DNA from: Butyrivibrio sp.
Lineage (GTDB): Bacteria > Bacillota > Clostridia > Lachnospirales > Lachnospiraceae
Direction: 5' to 3'
Assembly: GCA_022486625.1 (NCBI GenBank)
Contig: JAKVKH010000025.1
Span: 1 to 57,417 of the forward strand
Length of the DNA: 57,417 bases
Both the position numbers and the translations under genes were made by a program. Shown here one piece after another: positions 27,231-35,887 of this stretch (within the stretch, counting starts at the first letter, position 1; each line of letters starts with the position of its first letter). Under the pieces are notes generated by a model that did no database searches, was not told where the DNA came from, and was given only the letters and a program-made list of their open reading frames with translations.

Positions 27231-27284
27231 AAAAACCGATGAACGGCTATCTCAGAAACAAACTGAGGTAATCATCCATCGGTT
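27231..27284 (-). terminator. Hairpin terminator after higBA
   Basis: Read leftward, AACCGATG pairs with CATCGGTT, with an inner CTCAG/CTGAG stem, and a run of five T residues follows. It lies between the HigA stop and the cold-shock gene. Confidence 0.6.
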
Positions 27285-27338
27285 GCTTTCTTCTCAATAT
27301 CGAATAAAATATCATAAAATTGAATTTATGTCAATACT

Positions 27339-27644
27339 TCAGTTTTCCAAAGCATCATTGTATGGTCTGATCCCATCAATCTGTACAATTTTCCCTGACT
27401 TTTGAAGCATATCAAGGTCATAACGATCCTGCATATTCAGCCAGAATTCCGGTGAGGTTCCAAAAAATGCGGCAAACCTGGCCGCTGTATCTGCTGAAAT
27501 TCTTCTGGTTCCATTGACAATTGCACTGATTCTTGACTGTGGAATGTGTGTTTCTGCCGCAAGATGGTATGCCGAAATGTTTAATGGTACAAGAAATTCT
27601 TCATGTAATATTTCTCCGGGTGTTACCGGCATAAGTTCCTTCAT
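27339..27644 (-). CDS. higA: HigA family antitoxin
   Basis: A 101-residue XRE-type antitoxin. The start MPVTPGEILHEEFLVPLNIS and the helix-turn-helix (HIPQSRISAIVNGTRRI) match HigA, and FGTSPEFWLNMQDRYDL is the conserved C-terminal signature. I chose the ATG at 27644 because GAGGTGG lies just upstream; the GTG at 27653 would sit inside that site. It is 13 bases after the toxin gene. HigA neutralises the RNase toxin and, with it, represses the shared promoter. The toxin-first gene order is characteristic of this family. Confidence 0.93.
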   Translation of the reverse strand: MKELMPVTPGEILHEEFLVPLNISAYHLAAETHIPQSRISAIVNGTRRISADTAARFAAFFGTSPEFWLNMQDRYDLDMLQKSGKIVQIDGIRPYNDALEN

Positions 27645-27657
27645 TTTTTCCACCTCG

Positions 27658-27939
27658 TCAATGATAATCTGTCACATCAACAATCCATGCATTGCCATGA
27701 TCCCATATAAAGCAGATTCTGAATGAATCATTCACACGTATGCTGTATTGTCCCTCTCTGTCTCCATGTAGCTGCTCCAGATGGTTTGACGGAGGAATAC
27801 GCAAATCATTTATGCTTACCGCTGCATCAATCATCACAAGTTTTCTGCGTGTAATCTGCTGTATATCCTCCGGAAGCTTTTTTGAAAATTTCATATCCCA
27901 TATTTTCTTTGCTTCTTTATCATTCCACACAGTTATCAT
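27658..27939 (-). CDS. higB: HigB/RelE-type mRNA interferase toxin
   Basis: A 93-residue toxin that would cleave mRNA on the ribosome. The conserved chain is complete: KKLPEDIQQITRRKLVMIDA, then DLRIPPSNHLEQLHGD, then GQYSIRVNDSFRICFIW and a final DYH. The frame is open 108 bases further upstream, but that part (LTCFGCCSILIIEYL) is unlike HigB; the ATG at 27939 gives the normal length. Upstream, the 120-base gap to the membrane-protein gene must hold the promoter. The toxin appears intact, with no missing residue. Confidence 0.92.
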   Translation of the reverse strand: MITVWNDKEAKKIWDMKFSKKLPEDIQQITRRKLVMIDAAVSINDLRIPPSNHLEQLHGDREGQYSIRVNDSFRICFIWDHGNAWIVDVTDYH

Positions 27940-28059
27940 TTTTGCTTCCGTTTCACGTAAGTATTCTATAATCAGAATAGAACAACATCCAAAACATGTC
28001 AAGTAATTGTTTCTCCCCCAAAAGGGCTCCCGCAATTCTAAAATCATTCAAAATCCACT

Positions 28060-28425
28060 CTATGCTGACAGACCGGTAATTCCCAGCAGCACATGAATGA
28101 CCAGCCCGGTCAGAATGACAACAGTTGCCGCTCTGTGAATGACCAGCCATTTCTTTCCCAGTTTTCGGGAAAAAATATGGCTGAGAAGAAGTGCCAGGAC
28201 TGCAAGTGCCATAATGATTCCCACTACGGTCATAAGAACCGGACGCTGCCCGCGCAGCCTCCATACTCCGGTCAGATGGACAATCGTCCCGATGATCAGA
28301 AGACTTCCCGCATACTTATGCACGATCATTGCAATACGGTCCGCTTTCGGATTTCCCAGACGGGCCGTAACAAACTTCAGTGCGGACAACGCAAATGCAA
28401 CTGCCGTAATAATTCCCCAGATCAT
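28060..28425 (-). CDS. Small four-helix membrane protein, probable diheme cytochrome b
   Basis: A 121-residue protein with four hydrophobic segments. His36 and His50 in the second helix and His97 and His111 in the fourth helix have identical 14-residue spacing. This is the layout of bis-histidine ligation of two b hemes, as in ferric-reductase-like and b561-like domains. The start overlaps the stop of the flavodoxin-ferredoxin gene (ATGA), so the two are translationally coupled. A plausible role is to pass electrons between the cytosolic flavoprotein and the quinone pool or an outer acceptor. The histidine pattern is visible; heme binding is inferred. Confidence 0.8.
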   Translation of the reverse strand: MIWGIITAVAFALSALKFVTARLGNPKADRIAMIVHKYAGSLLIIGTIVHLTGVWRLRGQRPVLMTVVGIIMALAVLALLLSHIFSRKLGKKWLVIHRAATVVILTGLVIHVLLGITGLSA

Positions 28426-29195
28426 GCTTTCAGCCCTCCCTTATACCGATCAAACCGGCACTGCTCATATAACTGCCGCCCCAGCAGTGTGATTGCCTGT
28501 TCCGGGCAACTGCTGATACAACGGTAACACATGGTGCACCGGTCTCCTCCCGCTGCCTTTCCGTCACGGACGATCAGATTCTGCATCGGGCAGAGCGCCG
28601 CACATCTTCCACATCCGGTGCACGCACTGCCAATCTTAAGTTTATCAGAATATCCGGATGTTCTGGTATAAAACCACAGACGCTGTCCCAGAAGTCCCGC
28701 GATATGGCTGAAGAGACTCAGCCCCTCCTGCGGATATCTTCCGTTTTTCAGTTCTGCTGCTGTCCGCCTGATCTTTTCATCTGCCTGCTGAATCAGACTG
28801 CGGTTCTGATCTGCTGACTTCTTCAGTGCCTTTACGTCACAGACACTGTCCGGCATCTGCAGATGCAGTCCGCCGCAGACATGTGCTCCGTATTTCTGCA
28901 GAAGTCTTGCCGCACAGCCTGCACCGTCTCCGCTGAAAGCACCCATGGTTGCCACACAGAATACCGTTTTCCCCGCCCAGAGATCTGCATTACGGCGGAT
29001 ATAATCCCTTACGAAATACGGAATATTTGAGAACTGAACCGGATATCCCAGCAGGATCTCCTGCGCTTCCGCAATTTTGTTCCTGCTGCCGCTCTCTTCA
29101 AGCGGGATGACCGGCATTTCCGGATCCAGCAGTGCACACAGCAGTTCCACGCAGTGTTTCGTATTGCCGGTCCCGCTGAAATATACGCCGGTCAT
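28422..29195 (-). CDS. EFR1-type flavodoxin-ferredoxin fusion
   Basis: A 257-residue protein. The N-terminal flavodoxin-like part starts GVYFSGTGNTKHC, an FMN-phosphate loop. The C-terminal part carries two 4Fe-4S motifs, CTGCGRCAALCP and CTMCYRCISSCP. Such EFR1 proteins are common in anaerobic Firmicutes and are thought to shuttle low-potential electrons. It is the middle gene of a three-gene unit: its start overlaps the TetR stop and its stop overlaps the small cytochrome-like gene, each by ATGA. The tight coupling suggests that it delivers electrons to, or takes them from, that membrane partner. Confidence 0.92.
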   Translation of the reverse strand: MTGVYFSGTGNTKHCVELLCALLDPEMPVIPLEESGSRNKIAEAQEILLGYPVQFSNIPYFVRDYIRRNADLWAGKTVFCVATMGAFSGDGAGCAARLLQKYGAHVCGGLHLQMPDSVCDVKALKKSADQNRSLIQQADEKIRRTAAELKNGRYPQEGLSLFSHIAGLLGQRLWFYTRTSGYSDKLKIGSACTGCGRCAALCPMQNLIVRDGKAAGGDRCTMCYRCISSCPEQAITLLGRQLYEQCRFDRYKGGLKA

Positions 29196-29830
29196 GACTT
29201 CACGCTTTCCGCCTGAAGCTGCTGATAGAGTCTCTCAAATCCGTCATCAAGAAATTCCATTCTGCTCTGCCGGCAGCTTTTCCGGATATATCTTTCCTTG
29301 TTATATGCGAGCAGGATCAACCCCGTAATCTCTGCCCAGAACTGCAACAGTATTGCAACCATCTGCTGCCTGTTCTGCCCGGGAAAAGCTCCTGCAAACA
29401 CACGGATCAGCTGCTCATTGACCTGCTCCCCTGTATCATATGTTTCCTGCAGTGCCGGATCTGCCTGCAGCTGCGCTTCTTCCACCCCGATGTTCTGCAG
29501 CAGCATTTCGAAACCGACGGGAAATTTTTCTCTGAACTGCGTCATTGCCCGGCACAGATGAATAAAATTGTCATGTACACTGTCTCTGGGATCTGTTTTT
29601 TCTGTCAGAATCTGCTGCAGATATTTCATTCCTTCAAGCGCAATGTCACTGAGCACTGCCGTTTTATTCGGATAATAGGTGTAAAGCGTCGCCTTGCAGA
29701 TTCCTGCCTGTGCAGCGATATCTTCCATCTTTGTCTGCTCAGTCCCCTTCTGCAGAAACAGTGCTTGCGCACTGCTCATGATTTTCGTTCTGTTGATCCC
29801 GACTCTTTCCGGTTCTTTCTTTCTGGCCAT
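29192..29830 (-). CDS. TetR/AcrR family regulator of the redox operon
   Basis: A 212-residue TetR protein. The helix-turn-helix spans about residues 12-60 (MEDIAAQAGICKATLYTYYP). The rest is the usual all-helical ligand-binding domain. I use the ATG at 29830, which has GAGGAG upstream; the GTG two codons earlier lies too close to it. It is first in the operon with the flavodoxin-ferredoxin and the membrane protein, so it probably controls its own operon. No operator is obvious upstream beyond the AT-rich stretch at 29855-29905. Confidence 0.9.
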   Translation of the reverse strand: MARKKEPERVGINRTKIMSSAQALFLQKGTEQTKMEDIAAQAGICKATLYTYYPNKTAVLSDIALEGMKYLQQILTEKTDPRDSVHDNFIHLCRAMTQFREKFPVGFEMLLQNIGVEEAQLQADPALQETYDTGEQVNEQLIRVFAGAFPGQNRQQMVAILLQFWAEITGLILLAYNKERYIRKSCRQSRMEFLDDGFERLYQQLQAESVKS

Positions 29831-29973
29831 CGGCACTCCTCACGAATGTTTCTGATATTTTCTGTACTGTTCGTATATTTAATTATACTTATCGTATGTT
29901 TAATTGTCAACCGGATCCGTCATCCGGGGAATATGCGCTGATGATGCGGCATATTCCGGTGTACCATTTCCAC

Positions 29974-30016
29974 AAAAAAAGGATCCTGCAGCTGTTTTTA
30001 TGCTGCAGAATCCTTC
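29974..30016 (-). terminator. Terminator of the epoxide-hydrolase-like gene
   Basis: Read leftward, AGGATTCTGCAGC pairs with GCTGCAGGATCCT around a nine-base loop, with seven T residues at the end. It starts 11 bases past the gene stop. Confidence 0.85.
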
Positions 30017-30026
30017 CGTATCCTTT

Positions 30027-30881
30027 TCATCGATGTCCGATTATTTCCGTGATAATAAGCTTTGAAACCTCTGATTCATTAAACTCAGTCAGCCAGTGTC
30101 CCGCATCCAGTTCGCAGAACTGATAGTCACCTTTCATATATGTATGGCTTTTTTCCACTCCTGCACGGCCGATTGCCAGATCCTGATTGCCCCAGATGAA
30201 CATTACCGGTATTGTCACATTCTGATACTGTACGCCCGTATCTACCATAAACAGTGCGCGATACCAGTTTACCACAGCGGTAAGCGCATCCGCTTTATCA
30301 AAAATCTGCATATATTCCTGAATTACTTTTTCGTCAAAGCCTTCCCACAGCCGCTTCAGTATTGCATAATCATTTGCCGCAAGCATCTGCTCCGGAACTT
30401 TCGGTTCCTGAAAATGCTTTACATATGCGCCTTTTTTCTGCTGCTCAGGGTCATTCTGAATCGCCCAGTAATATGCCGGCCAATAGGGAACCGATAACGC
30501 GGTCCATGAAATGATCCTTTCCTGATGCATGGCAACAACCGTCCAGCCGACTACTGCACCGAAATCATGCCCTACCAGATGAAATTTTCCATGTTCTCCC
30601 AGGAGTTCTGCAAACCCGATCACATCCTCCGCCAGAATATTAACTGCATAGTTCTGATATCCATCCGGTCTTGCGCCTTCAGAATACCCCCTCTGGTCCG
30701 GTGCAAAGCATCTGTAGCCCAGATCAGAAAGCTTAGCCATTGTCTTTTCCCAGATCAGTGAACATTCCGGAAAACCATGCAGAAAAATCACCAGCTCTCC
30801 CTCATTCTCCATTCCTGCTTCTCTGACTGTATATGTCATACCGTTCATTTCAACTGTCGTTTTAACAACTTTACTCATCAT
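30027..30881 (-). CDS. Alpha/beta hydrolase, epoxide-hydrolase-like
   Basis: A 284-residue alpha/beta hydrolase. HGFPE gives the oxyanion motif HGXP, VGHDFG carries an aspartate nucleophile as in epoxide hydrolases and dehalogenases, and DAGHW supplies the catalytic histidine. The acidic partner is probably in WGNQDLAIG. The start has AAGGAG just upstream, with two adjacent ATG codons. It is divergent from a TetR gene with a 91-base gap containing a palindrome, so it is probably induced by a small hydrophobic compound. Epoxide or haloalkane hydrolysis is the family expectation; the natural substrate is unknown. Confidence 0.9.
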   Translation of the reverse strand: MMSKVVKTTVEMNGMTYTVREAGMENEGELVIFLHGFPECSLIWEKTMAKLSDLGYRCFAPDQRGYSEGARPDGYQNYAVNILAEDVIGFAELLGEHGKFHLVGHDFGAVVGWTVVAMHQERIISWTALSVPYWPAYYWAIQNDPEQQKKGAYVKHFQEPKVPEQMLAANDYAILKRLWEGFDEKVIQEYMQIFDKADALTAVVNWYRALFMVDTGVQYQNVTIPVMFIWGNQDLAIGRAGVEKSHTYMKGDYQFCELDAGHWLTEFNESEVSKLIITEIIGHR

Positions 30882-30921
30882 TGATCTCCTTTCATTGACT
30901 CATCTGCAAAAAATCTTTACA

Positions 30922-30933
30922 CTACAAATGTAG
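30922..30933. promoter_or_regulatory. Candidate TetR operator
   Basis: The palindrome CTACAAATGTAG lies in the middle of the short gap between the hydrolase and TetR genes. Its position would let the TetR protein block both promoters. Confidence 0.45.
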
Positions 30934-30972
30934 CACATTGTTTTTTTCCTATATGGGACAAATGAAGGGCAT

Positions 30973-31491
30973 ATGTCTATGAATCTGCATACAGAAGAAC
31001 ATCAGGTCATCATCACATCCATTGAAGAAGCACTTGCCTCACTGATGGAACAGAAATCCTTTTCTGAAATCACAATCAGTGAACTGGTCAGGAAGTCAGG
31101 CGTAGCAAGATCAACTTTCTATCGCAATTATGACACCAAGGAAGATATTATCCGCAATTCCATTCGCAGGACAATTGCAGAATTTGATCAGCAGTACCAT
31201 CCCCGCACAATTGATGAACGATATGAATCAGAATATATTCTGCAGGTCTGGGACTATATCATCAGATACAGCAAACAGCTCCGCATCATCAGCAGGGCCG
31301 GTCTGTCCGGACTGTATCTGGAAGAATTCAACCGTCACCTGATGCAGATCCATGGCAAAAATATAAGCACCGGTGAAAAAGTCCGATTATTCGGCCTTGC
31401 CGGTGCTCAATACAATATCATATTCAATCTGGCAATGAAAACAGATCAGAAAATCGATCTGAAAAAATTCGATTTCAGATGCACATTCTGA
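30973..31491 (+). CDS. TetR/AcrR family regulator
   Basis: A 172-residue TetR-type protein. The helix-turn-helix (ISELVRKSGVARSTFYRNYD) is at residues about 35-55. The C-terminal region resembles the TetR_C_7-like domain common in Firmicutes. The start has AAGGG four bases upstream; an ATG two codons later is an alternative with better spacing. It is divergent from the hydrolase gene, its likely target, and its stop is followed seven bases later by the convergent end of the GTPase gene. Confidence 0.88.
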   Translation: MSMNLHTEEHQVIITSIEEALASLMEQKSFSEITISELVRKSGVARSTFYRNYDTKEDIIRNSIRRTIAEFDQQYHPRTIDERYESEYILQVWDYIIRYSKQLRIISRAGLSGLYLEEFNRHLMQIHGKNISTGEKVRLFGLAGAQYNIIFNLAMKTDQKIDLKKFDFRCTF

Positions 31492-31498
31492 AATTATT

Positions 31499-32440
31499 TC
31501 ACTGCCCCTGCTTCCAGTACTCCTCAATCCGCGCTCTGTCCAGGTGCTCCCCGATCATGATGAGCACCTCCTGCCCCGCGGAGATGGATTCTGTCTGCAG
31601 CTTTTCTCTTGTCGCATTCACAGAAAGCCATGCGCCATGATCCGGTATAAAGCCCTTGATCCGAAAGATATGTCCGAAGCGCTCATCGGTAAGAAGGTGC
31701 CTGCACTTATCCTCCAGTTCCTCTCCGGAAATTTTCACGCCCATCACGAACTGTGTTTCATATGCCTCCTCCAGTTTCAGCGGCATTTTCACAAGATCCG
31801 CATGTACATATTCACAGCGCCGCAGCTTCTGAAAATCCTCTTCCGTAAGCTCATCCCAGTTCTTCGTCAGAATATTTTCCAGCCGGAATCTCCGGCTGCA
31901 CTGAAACTTTTCCAGCGCACGGTTCAGGTGCATCAGCGTATTCCGGATCTGCCCGGCATCCGTTTCCTGACATTTGCTGAAAATGACCTTTCCCGCATCT
32001 GCAGCTTCCGATGCCAGCAGATATTCCGAAGCCTCGGATATATTTTCCTCCAGGCCCGCATCCACAATGGCAAAAATATTTCCCACCTGATACCATACAT
32101 CAAGCGGTTCCTCATATAACACATCAAAAAATTCATCCATATCAAAAATTCCTGACGGCTCGATCAGAACACGGTCATAACCTTTCATCCCCATGGCAAT
32201 CAACTTGGTCTTAAAGCGCCTTCTGTGTGCCTCTGCACCATCCCCGCCGATGATCATTTCAAGGTCACAGCCTTCTTCCTGCAGATCATGCAGCAGAATC
32301 ATATCCACATTGATTGCCCCAAAATCATTTTCCAGGATGCAGATTTTCTCTCCCTGCGCCATCAGAAAACGTGCATATCGTTTCAGAAACTCGGTTTTTC
32401 CGGCACCGAGGAAGCCGGTAATCAGATCTATTCTGGCCAT
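31499..32440 (-). CDS. G3E/CobW-like P-loop protein lacking the metal and guanine motifs
   Basis: A 313-residue CobW-like protein. The Walker A motif GFLGAGKT is intact, followed by ENDFG and a Walker B-like IEPSGI. The metal-binding CxCC motif of G3E metallochaperones is absent: the place after the switch region reads MIIGGDGAEAHRRR. The guanine-specificity NKxD motif is also degenerate (SKCQETD). The C-terminal domain (about 210-310) still looks like the CobW C-terminal domain. I chose the ATG at 32440, with AGGAG just upstream. It is divergent from LysR-metE. CobW-type proteins insert zinc, nickel or cobalt into enzymes, and MetE needs zinc, but with these motifs lost a metal role is unproven. 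Confidence 0.85.
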   Translation of the reverse strand: MARIDLITGFLGAGKTEFLKRYARFLMAQGEKICILENDFGAINVDMILLHDLQEEGCDLEMIIGGDGAEAHRRRFKTKLIAMGMKGYDRVLIEPSGIFDMDEFFDVLYEEPLDVWYQVGNIFAIVDAGLEENISEASEYLLASEAADAGKVIFSKCQETDAGQIRNTLMHLNRALEKFQCSRRFRLENILTKNWDELTEEDFQKLRRCEYVHADLVKMPLKLEEAYETQFVMGVKISGEELEDKCRHLLTDERFGHIFRIKGFIPDHGAWLSVNATREKLQTESISAGQEVLIMIGEHLDRARIEEYWKQGQ

Positions 32441-32520
32441 TTTCACTCCTGATTTTCATATGTTTTCAACACATTCAGCATAAAAGGCAGTCAATCCCCT
32501 GTCAAGTCACCTGCCCCGGG

Positions 32521-32550
32521 TTGTCATTATGCATCCCGCTGTGCTATTAA
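32521..32550 (+). promoter_or_regulatory. Candidate promoter of the LysR gene
   Basis: TTGTCA (32521-32526), an 18-base spacer and TATTAA (32545-32550) lie about 55 bases before the LysR start in the gap divergent from the GTPase gene. Confidence 0.4.
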
Positions 32551-32605
32551 TATATGGAACAGTTTTGCAGTCTGCAGCATTCTGCAGAAAGGCAGGAAAT
32601 ATTCT

Positions 32606-33514
32606 ATGACATTACAACAGCTCCGATACGCAATTGAGGTCGCAGACAAAGGTAGCTTCACAGAGGCCGCCAGAACTCTTTTCATTGCGCAGCCAAGCCT
32701 CACGAAGGCAATCCATGAACTGGAAAAAGAAATGCATATCGTCATTTTTTACCGGAACAGGAAAGGCGTGGTTATTACCAATGAAGGAGATGAATTTCTT
32801 GCCTATGCGAGACAGGTACTGACACAGACTGCCCTGCTGGAAGAAAAGTATCTGCACACGGCCATGCATGAAACACGCTTCTCCGTATCCACACAGCATT
32901 ATTCCTTTGCTGTCAATGCCTTTGCCGACCTGATCCGTGAATTTGGTGAAAACCGTTATGACTTTACCCTCCGCGAAACGCAGACTTATGAAATCATCGA
33001 AGATGTCAGCCGTCTCAAAAGTGAAATCGGCATCCTCTATCTTTCTTCTGCCAATGAAGAGGTGCTGACGAAGCTGATCCGTAAAAACGGACTGGTCTTT
33101 AATGAACTTTTTTCTGCACAGCCTCACGTTTTTATCAGTTCGCATCATCCTCTTGCTCACAGAAAAAAGCTTTCGCTTAAGGATCTTGAGCCATATCCCT
33201 ATCTCTCCTTTGAACAGGGCAATAACAATTCTTTCTACTTTTCGGAAGAAATCCTCAGCACGCTGGATTGTCGTAAGAACGTAAAAGTACGTGACCGTGC
33301 GACACTTTTCAGCCTGTGCGGCGGAATTGACGGCTATACTGTCAGTTCCGGAATAATCAGTAAAGAACTGAGCGGAGTCGATATCATTGCCATCCCGCTT
33401 GATATAAAGGACACGATGCACATCGGCACCATCACCCGCAGCGGGGCCGTACTCAGTCCCTATGGGGATTCCTACATGGAAGCACTGAAAAAATATATCC
33501 GAAATGATCTATAG
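32606..33514 (+). CDS. LysR family regulator, probable metE activator
   Basis: A 302-residue LysR protein. The N-terminal winged helix-turn-helix (LQQLRYAIEVADKGSFTEAA, then QPSLTKAIHELE) is canonical, and the remainder is the two-lobed periplasmic-binding-like effector domain. AGGAAA precedes the ATG. It is 99 bases upstream of metE on the same strand, with a hairpin at its own stop. The order suggests a MetR/MtaR-like role in activating methionine synthesis, although the sequence alone does not separate MetR from other LysR types. No SAM riboswitch or T-box was seen in the short gap before metE. Confidence 0.88.
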   Translation: MTLQQLRYAIEVADKGSFTEAARTLFIAQPSLTKAIHELEKEMHIVIFYRNRKGVVITNEGDEFLAYARQVLTQTALLEEKYLHTAMHETRFSVSTQHYSFAVNAFADLIREFGENRYDFTLRETQTYEIIEDVSRLKSEIGILYLSSANEEVLTKLIRKNGLVFNELFSAQPHVFISSHHPLAHRKKLSLKDLEPYPYLSFEQGNNNSFYFSEEILSTLDCRKNVKVRDRATLFSLCGGIDGYTVSSGIISKELSGVDIIAIPLDIKDTMHIGTITRSGAVLSPYGDSYMEALKKYIRNDL

Positions 33515-33544
33515 CTTCAGGCTATGGATCTCCTCTTCTTTTTT
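33506..33544 (+). terminator. Hairpin terminator overlapping the LysR stop
   Basis: GATCTATAGC pairs with GCTATGGATC around a five-base loop and is followed by a pyrimidine-rich, T-rich tract. It should limit read-through into metE, which would then need its own promoter in the 33545-33600 stretch. Confidence 0.6.
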
Positions 33545-33613
33545 ATATTTTACATAATTCTGCATGCGTGATAAATATGGAACCAGACAAAAGACAAGGA
33601 GAACATATTTATC

Positions 33614-35887
33614 ATGAAGACATCCATTATCGGTTTCCCGCGGATCGGTTTCCACCGCGAACTCAAATTTGAAACAGAAAAATATTTCAAAGGTCAGATT
33701 TCACAGACGCAGCTTCTTCAAACCGCCCGTACCTTAAGGCTGGATCATCTGAAACTCCAGGCTCAGTCCGGCCTGAACTATATTCCCTCCAATGATTTCT
33801 CACTGTATGACGGAATGCTGGATACTGCTATTGCACTCGGTGCCGTTCCTTCCAGATATCGCAATCTCCATCTGGATCCTGTGGCAACCTGTTTTGCAAT
33901 GGCACGTGGTTATCAGGGAACAAATGGTGATGTGAAGGCACTTGCCATGAAAAAGTGGTTTAATACAAACTACCACTATATGGTACCTGAACTGGATGAT
34001 GACACCGTCCTGCAGCTCAATGCTTCAAAAATACTGACTGAATTTCAGGAGGCAAAGCAGTCCGGCATAATCACGAAACCTGTTGTAACCGGTCCTTTTA
34101 CCTTTCTGAAGCTTGCTGAATATACCGGCCGGAAAACTGCCGAAGATTTCTGTGACAGCATTTCTCTTGCATATCGGGATCTGATTCATGCCCTTTCCGA
34201 TGCCGGCGCTGAATGGATCCAGTTCGACGAGCCTTTTCTGGTTCATGATCTGGAGTCCTCGGATTTTGCACTGTTTCACAAGCTCTATCAACCTCTCCTG
34301 TCAGAAAAGGTATCTGCCGGAATCCTTCTTCAGACTTACTTCGGAGATCTCAGAGACTGCTATCCGGATCTTCTGCAGATGAATTTTGACGGCATCGGAA
34401 TTGACTTTACGGAGGGTGTTCAGAGTCTTTCCCTGATCCGGAAGTACGGCTTTTCAAAAGATAAGACACTGTTTGCCGGAGTCATTAACGGCAAGAATAT
34501 CTGGCGGAATGATTACCGCGGAACACTGACGCTCCTTGCCGAGCTGAAGCAATATGCCCCGGATATTGTTCTGAATACTTCCTGCTCTCTTCTGCATGTT
34601 CCTTACACCACTGCGGGAGAAAACGGCATTGCCCCGGAAAAGCTGTGTCATCTTGCTTTTGCCTGTGAAAAACTGACTGAACTGGCTGATCTGAAACACC
34701 TTACAGAAACAGCCCGGCCGGAGGATGACTGTTTATATACTTCCAACCGGAAGCTGTTTGCACACCGGCATGAATGCAGAAATGAAAACGTACAGTCTGC
34801 GGTTGCCGCGCTTCGCCCCTCTGACTTTATCCGTGAACCTGCCTTTGCACAGCGGGAAAAAATTCAGAAGGAGGCACTGCATCTGCCTCTTTTCCCGACC
34901 ACCACGATCGGTTCCTTCCCGCAGACCGCAGATGTCCGTAAAAACCGTGCCGATTATCGCCATGGCAGGACAGACCGCGCCGCATATGATACCTTTAACC
35001 GGGAAAAAATAAAAGAATGTATTGCACTGCAGGAAAAAATCGGTCTTGACGTACTGGTACACGGAGAATATGAACGAAATGACATGGTAGAATATTTTGG
35101 TGAAAATCTGGACGGTTTTCTGTTTACAGAAAACGCCTGGGTTCAGTCTTACGGAACCCGCTGCGTCAAGCCGCCGATCATCTGGGGTGATGTATCCAGA
35201 AAAGCCCCGATTACCGTTGATACGGCAGTTTATGCACAGAGTCTTTCGAAGAAGCCTGTAAAAGGCATGCTGACCGGACCTGTCACCATTCTGAACTGGT
35301 CGTTTCCGCGCGAAGACATTACAAGAAAGGAATCCATCCTTCAGATTGCACTTGCCATCCGTGCCGAAGTACTGGATCTTGAAGTCCATGGCATCCGGAT
35401 CATTCAGATTGATGAAGCAGCGCTCCGTGAAAAACTTCCGCTGCGAAAGAGCGACTGGCACAGTGAATATCTTGCCTTTGCCATACCGGCATTCCGGCTT
35501 GTTCACAGCGGTGTAAAGCCGGAAACACAGATTCATACACACATGTGCTACAGCGAATTCGGGGATATCATACGGGAAATTGATGATATGGACGCAGATG
35601 TCATTACCTTTGAAGCATCCCGTTCAAACCTTTCAATTCTGTCTGATCTGAAGGCTGCTTCTTTCCGGACAGAGGTCGGTCCGGGCGTTTACGACATTCA
35701 CTCGCCCAGAATTCCCTCCTGCGAAGAAATTACTTCTGCACTGAAAAAGATGCTGGAATATGTCCCTGCAGAAAAACTCTGGGTAAACCCGGACTGCGGG
35801 CTGAAAACACGCGCAGAAAAAGAAACCGTTCCCAGTCTGACAAATCTTGTCGCTGCTGCCCGGTTCCTTCGCAGTTCACTGTCCTGA
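33614..35887 (+). CDS. metE: Cobalamin-independent methionine synthase
   Basis: A 757-residue MetE of normal length. It transfers the methyl group of 5-methyltetrahydropteroyl-triglutamate to homocysteine. The N-terminal barrel starts SIIGFPRIGFHRELKF; the C-terminal catalytic barrel includes FPTTTIGSFPQT. The zinc ligands are all present: His and Cys in HTHMCYSEF, Glu in TFEASRSN and Cys in VNPDCGLKTR. AAGGAG lies 13 bases ahead of the ATG, a slightly long spacing. It follows a LysR gene. Its end overlaps the convergent patatin gene by 12 bases with no terminator between them. Confidence 0.96.
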   Translation: MKTSIIGFPRIGFHRELKFETEKYFKGQISQTQLLQTARTLRLDHLKLQAQSGLNYIPSNDFSLYDGMLDTAIALGAVPSRYRNLHLDPVATCFAMARGYQGTNGDVKALAMKKWFNTNYHYMVPELDDDTVLQLNASKILTEFQEAKQSGIITKPVVTGPFTFLKLAEYTGRKTAEDFCDSISLAYRDLIHALSDAGAEWIQFDEPFLVHDLESSDFALFHKLYQPLLSEKVSAGILLQTYFGDLRDCYPDLLQMNFDGIGIDFTEGVQSLSLIRKYGFSKDKTLFAGVINGKNIWRNDYRGTLTLLAELKQYAPDIVLNTSCSLLHVPYTTAGENGIAPEKLCHLAFACEKLTELADLKHLTETARPEDDCLYTSNRKLFAHRHECRNENVQSAVAALRPSDFIREPAFAQREKIQKEALHLPLFPTTTIGSFPQTADVRKNRADYRHGRTDRAAYDTFNREKIKECIALQEKIGLDVLVHGEYERNDMVEYFGENLDGFLFTENAWVQSYGTRCVKPPIIWGDVSRKAPITVDTAVYAQSLSKKPVKGMLTGPVTILNWSFPREDITRKESILQIALAIRAEVLDLEVHGIRIIQIDEAALREKLPLRKSDWHSEYLAFAIPAFRLVHSGVKPETQIHTHMCYSEFGDIIREIDDMDADVITFEASRSNLSILSDLKAASFRTEVGPGVYDIHSPRIPSCEEITSALKKMLEYVPAEKLWVNPDCGLKTRAEKETVPSLTNLVAAARFLRSSLS

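Noticed and set aside
32612..33421. 269-codon minus-strand frame opposite the LysR gene
   Set aside because: Shadow of a canonical LysR protein.
33515..33613. SAM, cobalamin or T-box control element before metE
   Set aside because: The 99-base gap is too short and holds only the LysR terminator hairpin and AT-rich sequence.
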